Assembly: GCA_039619475.1 (NCBI GenBank)
Contig: CM077116.1
Coordinates: 99,803,164 to 99,867,163 of the forward strand
Direction: 5' to 3'
DNA: 64,000 nucleotides
Source of the DNA: Icerya purchasi
Taxonomy: Eukaryota; Arthropoda; Insecta; Hemiptera; Monophlebidae
In this document: positions 1 to 13,857 of the stretch, in pieces
How positions within the stretch are numbered: position 1 is the first letter of the stretch
Layout: every line of letters starts with the position of its first letter
Program-made: the position numbers and the translations under genes
Notes under the pieces: generated by a model
The model's database searches: none
Seen by the model: only the letters and a program-made list of their open reading frames with translations
What the model was told of the DNA's origin: nothing

Positions 1-1140
1 ATATAGAAATACAGTTCCCTGTATGTCTGCTTACTAGGCTTTAACATTATTTAATATTATCAATATTACATCTTGGGTGCTGACAGTAGCGCTTACTTGA
101 AGTCTAATAATTAGTACTTAATTATAATACAAAATAATGTAATAGTAATGCCAATACTTAGCTCTCCTGCAGCGTATTGTATGTATATGTGTGAGTTTTC
201 GACAAACTTTGTTTACTTTACTAAAGTATAAAATATATGCAACATTCTAAATAAACACTCGACATTAGTTGTTTTTTTTTTTGCATAGATCTAAACTCAG
301 GTTAAATTCTGCCGCGAGTAATAGAAAACAATTCGTCAAGAACTGAATTTACGTATGACCCAGTCGGGCGATAAAAAATTTGAGGTCGAAAGATTTCAGG
401 ACACCTTTTCCGGTTACGGCTGTTTTCTTTGTGCTCTTTTTCCTTTTAACAACGTCTTCTCGATTACTAAAAGACGATCTTGATGTGTTCAGTAAGTTTT
501 ATGATAGTAAGAAATGGCAGGCGAGCCAATTTTAAATTGCCAGATTTTTTCCCTTCCAATTCGGTTTCAAGTTCGACAATTTTAAGAGCCTTTTGAGTTC
601 ACAACTGGGGGGGGGGGTCTAAAAAAGTCGTCGTAGTTGCTAGGCTTTAAACTTTTCGTTTATAGTAAATTTGCTAATTAAGGTCGACTATGGCGATAAC
701 ATTAAAAAGTACCCCGGTCTACTTCGGAAAGCCGTCAATTTCTGAATGAGGCTGAAATCGCGCGCTTACTATTTTGACGTTGTCTTTGCGGGCGGGCAGG
801 CTACAACATTGCTAAACGTCGAAACCCTCTGCTTATTCTAAGATGTTTACTAATTTTTCAGGTTTTATGAACATCGCTCGATGTATCAGAACCGCGTCAT
901 ATCAACCGGAAAATTATTTTTTGACGACAAAACCGTTCTGTACGTTCATATGATTGAATAAATCTACTCTAACAGCGTGTGTAAATTCTACCAGCTGACC
1001 GTTATATTCTATCCTACGTAGATTTATTAGAAATCATCATAGACCTATTTACCACACAGCCAGAGTATTATTTTTTGCACAGATGTATGCGCGGTGTATG
1101 ATCGGTGTGTTTGTAAGAAACTCCAAATTTTTAGATTTTT
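1..1140. other. Anonymous non-coding stretch
   Basis: No supportable gene or recognisable repeat. The DNA is AT-rich with stops in all frames. A ten-G run lies near 608-617. Confidence 0.5.
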
Positions 1141-1228
1141 ATTATTATCATTATTAGTAGTAGTAGTAGTACTGCTATTCTTCATCTTTTTATTATTATT
1201 ACTTTATTATTATTATTATTATCGTTAT
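1141..1228. repeat. Imperfect TTA/TAG trinucleotide tract
   Basis: A run of ATT, AGT and TAT triplets with interruptions. It gives an apparent Leu/Val/Tyr-rich reading frame that is simply the translation of the microsatellite. Confidence 0.8.
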
Positions 1229-1619
1229 TTTTTTTTATTTGGGCTTGTCATGAACATTAACCCAGCGCAAGTGATGATAACTTTCTATACCTTCGATGTG
1301 ATGTACGCAGCAACGGGATTCGACCCATGTTCCACGCGTACAAAACATACCGGTGCCCAATGAATTACATTGCAGCAGCCGAGGCCAACTATCAGCTTAA
1401 TGACGTTTTAATCGGCAGTTTAAAATAGAGCTGTTCATTCCAATTCGAATGATTATTGGTTTGTTCCCGTTGTAAAAATTGACGAATGGAAACTTTATAT
1501 TCGTCCCGATGATAATGTTGTAATAAAAGTGGAAAACTGTTTTTCTTACGTTGTTGGAAACATCTCTATTTATACGGTTTTTTTACTGGGTTTGTCAGCA
1601 AGGACATTAGTTCAAGAAA

Positions 1620-2150
1620 TGAAAAGGGAAGAGAAATAAATTTATATTCTTATGTGTTTGAGGACAGAGGATAAAAATAATTCACGAAAAAGAGAAGGAA
1701 ATGAGGGAATACAAGCAGCGCCGATAAGGGGAGTAGGGATATCAAGTTTTAACAGCGAAGAATAGAAGGACGATTTCTGAGCAGAGAAGGCCACGCATTC
1801 AAATAAAATGTGATAAACACCCTAAGGAAGACATATATGGAAGTGGGGTGAAAACGACTGAATGGAGTAGATGTAGATAAAAACCCGAAACAATGATGCA
1901 GGAAGGAGATAATGGTTAAAGCGAAGGTGACAAATAGTAGTGATTGTAGAGCGTTTAAAAGAGGACAAGTATCAAGAAAACTATGGACGAAAAGGAAGAG
2001 ATGGCTAAACAGAAAGGTAAAAGGAGAGAGGATTAGAAAATAAAAAAGATAGGGGTTGAGCTGTAATTTGGAACGAGCGACTAAGAGAAGAAGAGCAATA
2101 TTATGGACTGAAAAGTGTGCCCAAAAATGGAAGAACGGGATAATTCCACT
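1620..2150 (-). mobile_element. LINE family A, C-terminal ORF fossil (reverse strand)
   Basis: This is the 3' part of the coding region of a non-LTR retrotransposon, broken by stops and frameshifts. Read on the reverse strand, it gives RFNHYLLPASLFRVF, then YHILFECVAFSAQKSSFYSS, then LDIPTPLIGAACIPSFPS. These line up in order with RINHSLLPSSRFRF, NHILFECFTLSNERSFLYAQ and LGLPTPFNATYILSFPL of the better-preserved copy at 37.1-38.1 kb. The shared H-I-L-F-E-C core is the Cys/His C-terminal motif seen in RNase H-bearing LINEs of the I/R1/Loa group. No RT or endonuclease remains, so the copy is 5'-truncated or eroded. Boundaries are approximate. At DNA level it also resembles 36.4-36.7 kb. The relationship is well supported by eye; the clade name is inferred. 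Confidence 0.65.
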
Positions 2151-5049
2151 ACATCATTGCTCGCAATACCCGAATGACCAGGAGTATCGATGTAAATTTT
2201 TGTCCGGTAATCGTCGTAAAGTTTTTAAAATGTTGCCTTCATTTTTTATGTTTAACGTAGTCCGCTTCAGAAATTAGTTTTGTTACAATTAAATTTCTTC
2301 TTTTATTGAAGGTCAGGTGACCTGTCAGTATTTATTGCAGTAAAACTTCTGACAATGATTCTAATTTCCGACATTATCTATATAAATTAGGTAAAATTTT
2401 GGTAATTGCGTTGAAAAATTCTCTGAGTTGTTATTTTTTGCCGACTTATCCCGAAGCATATTGCTTACCTCTATTTTCGTACATTCCCATTGTAAACAGT
2501 ATTCTCGTGACAATATTCCGCGGACTTACGTAAGTCGGCAATTGAAGCTGATTCGAATCAATTGATTTTTATTGTGTCCGTACATGCACGTTTGTAATTA
2601 ACTTTCACGCGATACTGTTAACATTCGATTATTTTAACATTCAGTTCATGATACTTTATATCGAATGTGTTATAAGTCTTTGACGAGGCGGGAATCTGTT
2701 CAAAGCGCTGTCTCAGTGGTACGATAGTTGAAACAGTGGTTATAGCGGAGAAGTGAGAAGTCATCCGCTGGTGAACGTGGATCATGCCAAAAGAAGAAAG
2801 GAACTGACCGAGTACTCTCTTCGGAAGCCCTTTTTAGGCCCCCTTAAGAGAGCATTATGAAGAAAAGGGTTTGATTTCTCACATCATCCGTTAGACCTTA
2901 TTAAGAGCATGTACTTCACCTATTCACTTTTCATTCGAAATGTTAGAAGAACAAAGAATAACTCGTCTACGCTTACAATAATGTTCATCGATAATTTGCC
3001 GTTATAACTGAAAAAATCACTTCGTACCTACGTAGTAAGGCGAACTTTTCATATAGAATCTTGAGAGCGCAAATATCATTTACTTTAGCAATTCGAAATG
3101 ATAAAAGTCACATTGAATGTCAGCTAGTATGTCAGTAATGATAACTTTCGACATTTTCGTCGAACGCAAAGAAAACCTTTTTTTTATCCTAAGACTCCTG
3201 GTTTTTTCCTTCCTTAGCGCCGAACCTAAAATCGTTTAGTTCAAACGTGCTATAAAGAACGCTGATTTTAACACTTGACTTTGCGATGAACTTCAGCATG
3301 AAAAACTATTTGTATTATTATTTTTCAAAAAAGCTGCACCCATGTAGGGTCCGAAATCGTTTTTATGGCATTCTTGTACGGGTAATGTATATTTGATTTA
3401 ACTGCTGGGGTAAAGCTTACGTATCAGCCTTAAAACAATTGAAGACCTTATATAGCGAACCACCCGCTTTTGTATTCATCATAATTATCCGCGCAAATTC
3501 GAATCTATTATTCCAAGTTTGCTTTATTTTTACCGTTCTTAGCCAACAATAATCCCGCGTTATCTTTAAAAAATGCGTTATTTTCATCGGATATTGCAAT
3601 AACATTCTCCAACTAGTATTCGTAAATATATGTATTTCCCCGCGGAATTAACATATGTATTATTTTTTAACGTGGTTTTCTCATTCCGGCGATGTTCAAT
3701 TTTAATCAATTGCGCTACATCTAGCAGGCCCTGTTTGTATTGCCTTCTTCATTTAATAATTTAGTAGTTGCTCGCGGGGTGACATACATGGTGAAATAGA
3801 CTAGGGAATTTTAAACGTAGAAACTACATTCTTTTTTAAGATACTGCTAAAGCATTATTATTACTAAACGATAAAACACTAAAAAAAAATGTCGTTTTAC
3901 CGCAGTCGTCGGAGAAACCGTATTGGTGTCACAGAGTAATGAAATGCCGATGTGTGTACCGCATGTAAATTAAAAATATCATTTTGTAGAAAAATTCCAA
4001 ATTGAAGATCGGATTTCGCGGATTCGATTTCGGAATTTCAAGGACTTGAGATAATCGTTGATCGCATTAGAATCATCGGCAAATTACGTTTTCCTGGTTA
4101 CCTCCTGTCCTCTGCTAAAATGGTAAAACCCGAGTAGCGAATTTTTCAATTTATCAGTAATTATCGCGCTGTCCTCGAACTAAAATCGCATCGCGATCGT
4201 TACTATAAGGTGAATCTAATCGAAAATTATTTTTTCTCGAGCGACACAGTTTAGATATAATTTCGATAATGCGTCCGAAATCCTTCAGAATTACAAAGTG
4301 AATACGAATAATTAAATTAAAATTAATAACGGAGAACGGAAATGAACTGTCCCGATACGGTGCGTAATTAATAAATTGTCGTAATTATGTAGGAAATAAA
4401 TGTGCCCAACTGTGCTATGTTTTCAATGTGGTTCCGCCCTAACTCAGAAAACGAGGTACTAAAATGGTTTCGTCGCTTTTTTAAATCGGTTTTCCTTTTT
4501 TTTTTTTTTTATCCTTTACCTTATTTGCCGTATTTTTTATTTTTTTTATTTTTTATTGAATTCGTGGTCTGCAGTATGGTTCAGGTGCAAACATCGTCCG
4601 TATTTTTCAGATAAATAATTTCATTATCTTTTTAAATTACCTAATTACGCCTCTATTATTGTGTCTACAAACTTTTCCGTTTTAAACTGGATATGGTGAT
4701 GCAAAATTCGCTATCCTTAAATTCCGATCCAGCTATTTTTGCCGAATCTATTTGTAGATTTACTTCATTTAGGCTGTTTTTTTCTCGCTACTCGTCTACA
4801 TTTCATCGAAACGTTTCTCTCTTTTTAATAACACGTTCTTTTTCCGTAAAACTTTCGTTTTGCCGCGTAAAAAACAAAATCCCTCTCTTAGCTCTCACCT
4901 TTTTTGGTCCGATCTCTTTCCCGCTTCGTGCAATTTCTTATTTTTCCCTCAACTTCGGCCGCCTCTTTTCTCATCAAAACACCCCTTTATGAGCCAGTAT
5001 AATTTTTCCCTCAATGTTTACCAATAATTTTCAAAGGACTGCTCGTTAT
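2151..5049. other. Anonymous non-coding stretch
   Basis: AT-rich sequence with only short chance frames, including a Phe-rich one over a poly-T tract near 4497. No gene, RNA or repeat structure was recognised. Confidence 0.5.
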
Positions 5050-5500
5050 TCTGTTGAAGCGCCTTTGAAAAGAAAACAGTGAAACGTGGGGTAGGTATTA
5101 ATTTGATTATAAAGTTGGAATAGAGAGAAGGAAGCTGAAATGAATACGAGTAAAAGAACTGGAAGAGTAAAAAAAGCTCCGAACGCCATCAAATCCCCTG
5201 AAACCATTAGAAATGTCGAACTGCTGGTGCTGTAGATTAACTATTGCTCGAGAGATTTAGGACGATGGCAAAGATCGGCAAAGTTGAAGGAAAAATACTA
5301 GGGATTATTACACGAGATTGCATAAGGCTAAAATGGACCAAGGTGAAAAGAAATAAAAAGAAAAATACGACTACCATTATCAGTTTGGAATACGAATTGA
5401 ACGAAAAATCTGATGATAATCCAATAAGTTGGTTACGTAAGAACCAGATTTCACCTTGATAAAATAAGGGGTCTTTTTTTAAATTTGCAGGATTTGAAAT
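5050..5500 (-). mobile_element. Possible further LINE family A fossil
   Basis: The reverse-strand translation contains SGDLMAFGAFFTLPVL in a position and spacing that recall the DLNHIFF-x-CP region of LINE C-termini, followed by a hydrophobic FISASFSLFQL. The cysteines are lost and stops are frequent. The resemblance is weak and could be chance in low-complexity sequence. Boundaries are arbitrary. Confidence 0.27.
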
Positions 5501-8500
5501 TACGATTTCGACGGTTCGCACGACTCAGACAATCGATCAGCCTACAACTTTAGTTTTGGTCTGCATAAAGTGATCTCTTTTTCATTTGAATTGATATGTT
5601 ATAGATAACTATGATTATACATTGAAATTGTATAGTACAGTGGTTAAATTTAAAAAAAAAATTGTACGACATTTTTCCCCGTTCTGCAAATTCATTCGAA
5701 TTTTCAGTTGACTTAGCTATAATAGAAGAAAGAGAAAGACGTTATTTAAGTACATCATGAAAAAGTATAAGTGCGAGCGAAATATTATCGAAAGAAATCT
5801 ACTGTGAAAATAAACAGATCGGAAGCTGAAAAATAAGTCTACAATCAACTCACTGCTACTTTCTGGTGCAGTTGAAAAATGCAGTAATTTTTTGTCGATC
5901 TGCGAGTCTCTCAGGTATTTTTAGCATTTTTCGACACTTAGCTTCAAGCCATTTGATCCGTTAAATGGTAAGAAATAAAAGAAACAAGTGAGCGTACATG
6001 TTATAAACGTTCATTGTAAAAGTTCGGATTAATTGTAAGAGGCAGTGAACGACGTTAATTTATGACATATTTATCTATCAAATTAACACGTGAGCCAAAA
6101 AAATTTTTTTTGTAAATATTGTAAAAATATTTCTGTGCATGTGCGATACATGCGATAGATGTTAAAGATTTAGAAAGGGCCAAATTTTTGAAAATATAAC
6201 TTTTTTTTAAAATCATTTTTTATATGAAAAACTGTTGGGTTCTATTACAAGGCTAATGCGTCTAATGATTTGTTAAAAATTTAAAGAAACATGTTTTGTC
6301 TATTTACATGTTCGCACTAAATGTTTTTCTGTTTTTCTTTTTCGCTATTCGCTTAAAATTATCTCTGAATTTAGCTGAACGTAATAAACGTTTATCAATT
6401 TTTTGCATTAAAGCTTCGTAAAAACCACGATTAAACTGTATAAGAAGCTTGAAGGAAAGTCTTTCGTTGTAGACTTTTGTGCTTAATTATTTAGCCTATG
6501 GTGAAGAATTAAACAGTTGACTGCACTCAGGAGGAGATTGCAGAAATCGAATTTGACTATTCAGTTTTACATTTTTTTTTATATTTTTTTTGCGTGTTAA
6601 AGGCTAAACAAAAAATAGTACGGACAATCTATTAAAGAATTCAATTTTAATAGTGGTCTGCGATACGGTGAAAAAATTTAGCCAAAAACGGCTTAAGACT
6701 TTAAATAAAGTTCGAACGAAATCAAGATTCTATTCATTCTTTACACTATGTAAATTGACCAGTGGGGTTGTATATATTATGCGTGCGTGTGGATGTGTGT
6801 AGATATGGGCATTATAGAAGATGAATAGAGTACATGTTAACGGGATAAGTTCTAATGGCAGCGGACAAGAGAAAAATATAGATGATGTGACCGAAATAAT
6901 TATATTTTGTTTTATTTTTTATGTGCTTCGGTATTATATCGAACTTTCAAAGCCACTGTGGGATACACGTCTTGAAGATTACGTATTTTTTGTTGCTTGC
7001 ATTAAACTATTTAGCCAAGGATTGCGATTGTTAGACTGAATTATCGATGTCCAAGAACGATAAACTTGTTCGATTTCATCTATTGGTCAAAGCTAATTTG
7101 AGTTCATCATTGCGAATCATTGTTAGATGCGCGCTCAACTTTAGGATAAAACAGATTTTCCATGGTTTATTCGATATTAATTTTCATTTGAATATCTAGA
7201 AATTAGAATGATTATTGGAGGGGTGAGGAAAAATAATTTTGTCAGCATGAAACGTATGGAAAGCATCCGTTAAAAATAAATAGATAAAAACAGTCACGAG
7301 TGGTTAATCTGGGAATTCTCAACAAACTTATTCGCGCTCAAGAAGATGAAGCGAATGTACTGAGGTTTGCACCTGCAGATCTCCCTAGAACTCATTTCGT
7401 AGTAATTGCACGTCTGCATATTGACCACATTTTTCAAACCATAAACATCATTTAACCTCGCTTAACCCATTGTTCCTTCTGTTCTCCTACTTCAGATTAT
7501 TTCACTAAGTCGCCTACTGTTAGTTTTAAGCTTAAAAGTATGTTTCGAGAGGAACAAGGGCTGTGTTTCATGTCACATTTGCGTTAGTTTAATAAGTTGC
7601 CTCCACTCCTCTCGCCGAAATGTACACAGTTAAGATTATAAAACGCTTCGTTATACTAATTAAAATTTTTTTTTTTTTTCTCTCAAAATTCTTACATTTT
7701 TCGCAAAATATTTTCCGTCGGAAGTAAATTAGTCGTATATTTATTTAATTATGTAAAGTATCAGCCTGTAGTACATTATGGAATTATTCGAGTATTTTCT
7801 TTTTTCCCTTCGAGGTCATTTCTTTCTGGAACATCCGTCACCATTCTCGTGCTCACCTTTACAGCTTCTCTAGCACTTTTAAGAAGAATTAACGGAGGAC
7901 CGTTGAAAAAGTAATTTTTAATTTAACTCCGAATGAATAAACACGCAACCTGTAAATTTTATTTAAATTTATACCGTTGTGACTTCTCGCATGCAAGTAT
8001 AATGATGAATATTATAATGAACCTGAATAATATAAATCCATTCTTTATCAGTTGATGTTTATTAATTAATTTTAAGACTGTATTTCTTTTAACGTACTCT
8101 GAGAATACTTGTTAAACATCCGGTAACCTGTTTTTTTTTTGTTTTTTTTTTCGAATTTACGAATATATAAAGTAAACCGATATTACTTAGTTTAATATTT
8201 GTAAATTATTTAACTGGATCCTTAGATCCTTCATTCCATTTCCATCAATGTAGATTCTTAGAGTTTCCTATACCCGGTTCTTTCAGCTGAATGAAAATAT
8301 TTGAATAATAATCGATTATTTATCTCACTGTGCTACGTATAAAGTAACGTTTTTTAAATGCATATTCGCTATTTGTTTACATTGAATTGCTGCATTAGTT
8401 TTGTTGCGACTAACGAATATTTTTAATTTTATTGATTTCGATACTCGGCCGAGGTACTTAAACCGATAAAAAATATGATTAACAAAAAAAAAGGTAAATA

Positions 8501-9025
8501 AAATTAAATATCGTTAAGATATAAAGTACATTCGATATTTATTTATTTCTATGAAAGTATAAAGGATAAAAGAATAAAATAACGAATAAAGTATAACTTC
8601 CTCTTTTTTTGAATCTTCAAAAAATCCTAAATTTAAAATTAAAAAAAATCGAATTACAAAAACAAGACTATATCATATTTATTTTCCAAATTAATGTTAT
8701 AATTATGAAAGGAGAGAAAGGGAAAATCTTTTACGTTATTTCATTTTTATCTATAATTTACATGAGCTAATGTAACTCAATTCTTTGTCCGTCTTCTTTT
8801 AAAGCCGGTTAAAAAATTAAAATTTTTAACATGCAGTTATGTAATTTAATTAATTATTTTCACAATGCGCAGATTTATTTTTACAAATAATCGGGAAAAT
8901 TATCATTATTATTATTATTTCAATGGCAGCGGGACCAGCGTTGTTAGTTTCGCTTGGTTCATTAAAAAATGTTGCCTTTTATGTTACTTTATTTAATAAA
9001 ACTATTTTTTGAACGTTAAAAACTA
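5501..9025. other. Anonymous AT-rich stretch
   Basis: Multiple poly-T and poly-A runs but no supportable coding region, RNA gene or element ends. The small frame at 6821-7039 resembles no family I know. Confidence 0.5.

Positions 9026-9077
<52 letters not shown>
9026..9077. repeat. (TTA)n microsatellite
   Basis: About 17 nearly uninterrupted TTA/ATT units. Confidence 0.95.
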
Positions 9078-9213
9078 GGGCGTATGGTTCCAATAAATTA
9101 ACTCAGATACAAGATTAATATAAATAACAAGATATTCCGGAATCTTGAATTACTGTTTACTTGATTTTTATTAAAAATAGATTAACGGCATATTAAACAG
9201 GCTTTATGAAACG

Positions 9214-9237
9214 TTTTTTTTTTTTTTTTTTTTTTTT
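9214..9237. repeat. Poly-T tract of 24 nt
   Basis: An uninterrupted run of T. It may be the poly-A tail of a reverse-strand retroelement, but no element was recognised next to it. Confidence 0.85.
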
Positions 9238-10029
9238 GGTTTTAATAAATAAGAATTTGTGGTACCCCGTAAGGTAGAGCCCTATTAGTGGGTGCTCGCA
9301 CTCTTATTATCGTTTGTTTATACAATGTAATAATTTCAATTACTTAAATTTAATGTATACAATATTATAAATGTAATCTGTAAATATTATTAATCAGTGA
9401 TACAAAATTAATCTTCGTAAAAGCATTAATTAACGGAAAAGAACGTATGATGAGAATTATGTCTATGGCGGAGAATGATATATGGCTTATGGTATCAAAA
9501 TTCTCTTTTTGCACCGCTAAGTTTATATTTACAATAAAACAGTACAAACTGATTTAAGGGGTCATGAGAATGATGTGATTAAAAAAGCTGCAACGAAACA
9601 TCAACAAAGATTACAAAGTTGGAGTTGGTCTTTCGGAAAATTTCGCGGATAGGCAATTTCGCAAATCCAATAGATCTTAACTTATTAATGAATAGGGGGA
9701 TTTGGTCACTGGGTGAAGAACCCGCATGCGGTTCAGTTATGCTTTTGAGAAACATAATCGGACGTTGACCGAAGCAAAGTTTCGAGTTTCTTATTTTAAA
9801 ATGTTAACATGTACTAATTCAAAAGTACACTTACCTTTGAAACCTGTCCTCACTGGCGATCTTCTTTCCCGTTAACGTGTGTTAAAAACGAAAAACTGAA
9901 TAAAATGGATGATTTTTTGTTTTGTTTTTTTTTAAATATAATCAACTATGCTTTTCCCGAACGTTGTTGAGGTCGTACAAGAAAAATCGGCGAATTTTAC
10001 GGAAAAAATGCCGAAGTTCCGAATCGATC
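9238..10029. other. Anonymous non-coding stretch
   Basis: No gene, RNA or element was recognised. Short frames only. Confidence 0.45.
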
Positions 10030-10720
10030 ACGAACAAAGGGTCGTCGTGGTCGTCGTCGTGGTGGCATGGAGCGAAGTGACCGCAAAGCAGTTGCATCTG
10101 ACTGTTGCTCGAACCGAGTACCGCGAGACATTTGCAGTGTGCCGTATAATCGGTCGGCTAAGTGTCAGAGTCTACCACAGAAGAGCATATCTCGGCGTCT
10201 CTCGGTGCATTGGTCACTTTCACTGATGTGCGCACTACAGTTCTCGTCACTGCGTTTCGGCTTGTGCCCTGTCTGCGCGTAATTGCCCTGGCCACCGCGA
10301 TCCAAACTGGTATATTTTCGTTTCTTCTTCTTCGTCTTCGTATTGTTCCTTATTTTTATTATTTATCGCGATTTTTTTGACGGTCCCTACACGCATAAAC
10401 CACCGTATGGCCGCGGTTCCAGTTGGTGCCCTTGCTGCAGCCGGACAACTGTGTTCAATGGCATCGTGCGAACTCATTGTTCAATCGCTGACGTGCATTT
10501 CGACGTATGCGTACGCTTTTCTTCTTTCACTTTGCTCCGTTTAATTAACAAACGAATCGGGTTTTTCCTTTTTGGATCTAAAGGCTGTTCGCTGGAGCTG
10601 GGGCCCGGAGTGCGCGCGACCTGCAGTCAGCTCCGAACAGCCTACGGTGCCGCAATCCGTCGATCATTTTCAATTGCGCCGTAGTCGCTGGAGCCCTTGA
10701 ACTTTCAATGGACCCACCAT
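10030..10720. promoter_or_regulatory. GC- and CpG-richer block, possible promoter or 5' exon
   Basis: This block is visibly richer in G+C and CpG than its surroundings and starts with GTCGTC repeats near 10040. Several overlapping open frames of 70-133 codons occur on both strands, which is expected when stop codons are rarer. None shows a recognisable domain. A promoter, 5' UTR exon or conserved regulatory block is possible, but nothing in the sequence decides between them. Confidence 0.25.
10583..10642. other. Short GC-rich hairpin
   Basis: The arm at 10583-10599 (GGCTGTTCGCTGGAGCT) pairs with 10629-10642 (AGCTCCGAACAGCC), leaving a three-base bulge and a 29-nt loop. The stem is about 14 bp, shorter than a usual pre-miRNA. 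It could be a structured 5' UTR element or chance. Confidence 0.4.
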
Positions 10721-12668
10721 CGAGTATGTCGACGGTTTTGCAAGTGTCGAGACATTTAACTCGATTGTTCCCGACGTATTTCTATTCAAACTGGTTGCGT
10801 CAACTAAGAGCACGAGTTTTAACCTTTATTAATGGGCTTCCATTATTATTATCCGTTCCGAATGACGCGGTTCTGCATTATGGATTATAATTGTTCGGGA
10901 GCGTGTTCCAATTTTGTTTTATCGGCATTGCGGCGAAATGTTATTTTTGATTAATGGGCGGACAACTCGCCTGTTCGTAATTAATGGTACGAGCGATTGA
11001 TAGCACAGCTCTCGATACGTAGTCTTTGTTCGTCATTTATTATTTGCAATTGTATTTCGGAGTGGATGGCGAGTTTTTTTTTCGTCACTAAAAAAAACTC
11101 TCCATTATGAGTCATTTGCTCGCGTGCCGGTCAAGTGTTTCAGAGGTTTTTTCTTCGTCTTACGGCCACTTTCGACGCATAGCGGTGGAAACGAGGAAGA
11201 GAAGACCAAGTTAGGAAAACCATAGAAATGATTAAAGTTTTAGTACTCTCCCACCGGTAGTGTAGAATCTCTTCAATAGTCACCCGATGAGAAATAACGA
11301 GCGTTAATTTCGAAGGTGATAGATGGCCTAGAAATATTCTTCCGAATCCGCGTGGAAATACTTGCCGGCGATTCTTTTGGCTGTCTCTATCGATTCACGT
11401 ATGGTTTTGACCGAATTTGTTGTCAGTAATTTATTTCGATGCGTAGTTTGAATTTTTTTGAAATCGGTCTTAGTGCAGTTTTTCTTTTTTTAGACTATAC
11501 ACACACGATAAGCGATAGTAAAAACGACTTTTAACATCGATCGCGTAGAATTCGAGGCGTTGAATATTATAATAGACATAAATCACCGCGTATCGGAAGC
11601 AAACGACGATTTGTTTGAAAGGAATAAGGAACAAAACGGATTTTTTCGATATTTTTACCGAAATCAATCGTTATTTTCGCTATTACTAATACCAAATAGA
11701 CGCACTTATCGCAATTATAATTAATTAATATGTAACTGCGACGCGTTTGAAAGCTTCATCGTAATCGCGAAATATTATTAAATCAATTAAAAGACAAAAT
11801 CGCAGCGAGTAATGTGATGTTTGAATGATAAAATTGATATTTTAAATTAAATAAATGCGAATCGTTTAAAAAGTAGTACATGAATGAATAACGTAAAATG
11901 TGTAAAATAAGTGAATATCGTGTTAATATTATTATGATAAATCTGCATTACATTCATCTATCTTTCTATCTATACACATATATACACACATATAGGTATA
12001 TATTAAACAACAGATTTTCGTCTAACGGGGTGCAGTGATGATATATTAACGGAGAAATTTCGAAATTCTTATAAAAAAGGAGGATACCTTTTTGATTAAT
12101 TATGTCAAAGATCGCGCATATGGTTCGGAATATGCGAAAAGCGAGCATTTTTTTAACTTCGTTAAGTACCAGTGACGAAGCGTGAAAAAATTTGAAAAGA
12201 AAACAGTAGTACAGTAATTAAAGTTAAATACACAATTAGAGAACAGTGTCCTCAGTTATGTAAATAAATCCGCTTTTTCTATACGCTGTTGTTTCGAAAC
12301 CGGTCACGTATAATTTATTAACTAGGAAATTATCTATCTTAAAAACTAGTGTCTGCGAGCTTTAATAAAAATAAAAAAATTACGGATTTTTGTAAAATTA
12401 TAATTAAAAATATGGACCATGCGATCGCTCTTCGTGTCAATAAGAAATAATATTTTTTATTATTGGTTATATTTACAATCGTATTTAATCGAATAATTCG
12501 TATTAAATAAAATTTCGGGACGAAGCTTCTTAGCGAAAAATGATGTCGATCGTCCTCTTGTTAATAACTGATACTTGCCGTCTTCAATTGTTCTATACTC
12601 GGAGTGCAAGACTTCCACCTGAATAAAAATAGCTTTAAAAAGAGTCGGTTCCAGGTGTTTTCGTGTTG
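10721..12668. other. Anonymous non-coding stretch
   Basis: Non-coding sequence becoming more AT-rich past 11.7 kb. No gene or element was recognised. Confidence 0.45.
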
Positions 12669-12691
12669 TTTTTTTTTTTTTTTTTTTTTTT
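12669..12691. repeat. Poly-T tract of about 23 nt
   Basis: An uninterrupted T run. No retroelement body was recognised on either side. Confidence 0.85.
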
Positions 12692-13857
12692 CAAACGCGT
12701 CATAATTAAATGAAATTGAATTAAGAGAAACAATAAAAATGGAATGCGGCCGTCTAATTCAACTTTGAATTTAAATTCAAATTCGAGAACCAAAAACGCC
12801 TTTCTAAAAATAAACAAACACAACCTCTGTTTTTTATAAACAAGTGCACTCCATCCTAGACCAGCTTAAACATCGACGCAAATGTGAATTGTTAACGAAA
12901 AACGTGTGTAACCTTCCGCGCTCTATAAGCCACCTGATATTTGAAACACAGGGTTTCTTGAAGAGGCCTGGTGGGATCCCACCATCTGTTAATTTTTTCG
13001 CAATAAGCCGTTCTAGGTTGGCTTAGAGAATTTTTCGTAATGTTCAAAATGAAAGCGTTCTACGTGAATGAAGGTGAGTTTTGCGCGGTGTATTTTCGAC
13101 TATTTTAACTTTGAGAAGGTGCAAAATTGCTTACTATTCAGCCTGATGAACGCATTCCATGGTCGCACGAGCGAGATACACGACAACTTATGCGCGGCAT
13201 CTGGTATAATTTTTGTACAATCTCTGTTCCGTTGATTCAGTGCGACATTATCAGAGCTGTTTAATTCTGTGTCGACTTAAAAATCATCGCTATTTTAAAA
13301 TAAAAGCCGCTCGCAATCATCGCTGACACTTCGCCATTGATTTTGAAATTGTTCGTAGAAAATAATCTGTTTTTCGATGTACTGTTTCGTTTTAACAAAT
13401 TTACATTTGCACTACGCCAATAAAATTTCCGTTTGTACGTGTAGTCGCGTTAAATTAATCACCGCATCGTAATTACCTGCTCTAAAAAGCTACAGCAGAA
13501 GTTTGTATATCACCTCCGAAAGGTCTCATTCCGGTCTATCGGTTTTGTATTTTCTTCGTAAACTAGAGTCTCGTTCTAGACCAAATACTCGTAGCTAATA
13601 CTTTTCGACATCTCAAAGCGGTCGTGAGAACGGACTTTCATTCTTGCTGCATCACGGAAAGCTGGATTATACCTATTCAAAAAGGTATGTGTTACTTTTG
13701 TGTTACGCGCACACTTTAAACAATTGGCGCGACTTATGAAAAATCGAGAAAGAAAAATTATTAACAGTATCAAAAAATTTCAGAAAAAAGAGCTCTTTTA
13801 ATTATGTTTCGGCTAGCCAGTGCCATTGATAATTATTTGTATTTTTTCGTGGAGCAA
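12692..13857. other. Anonymous non-coding stretch with one isolated splice-donor-like site
   Basis: No gene could be assembled. A 16-bp perfect palindrome centred on GGATCC lies at 12969-12984. At 13040 an ATG opens eleven codons (MFKMKAFYVNE) that run into AG|GTGAGT at 13072-13079, a consensus-like donor, but no partner exon was found. Confidence 0.3.

Noticed and set aside
4693..4992. 99-codon forward frame with AIFAESICRF, recalling RNase H AES motif
   Set aside because: No second RNase H block follows, and the rest is Phe/Ser-rich T-rich DNA.
12969..12984. 16-bp perfect palindrome TGGTGGGATCCCACCA
   Set aside because: Too short and isolated to call an element or binding site.
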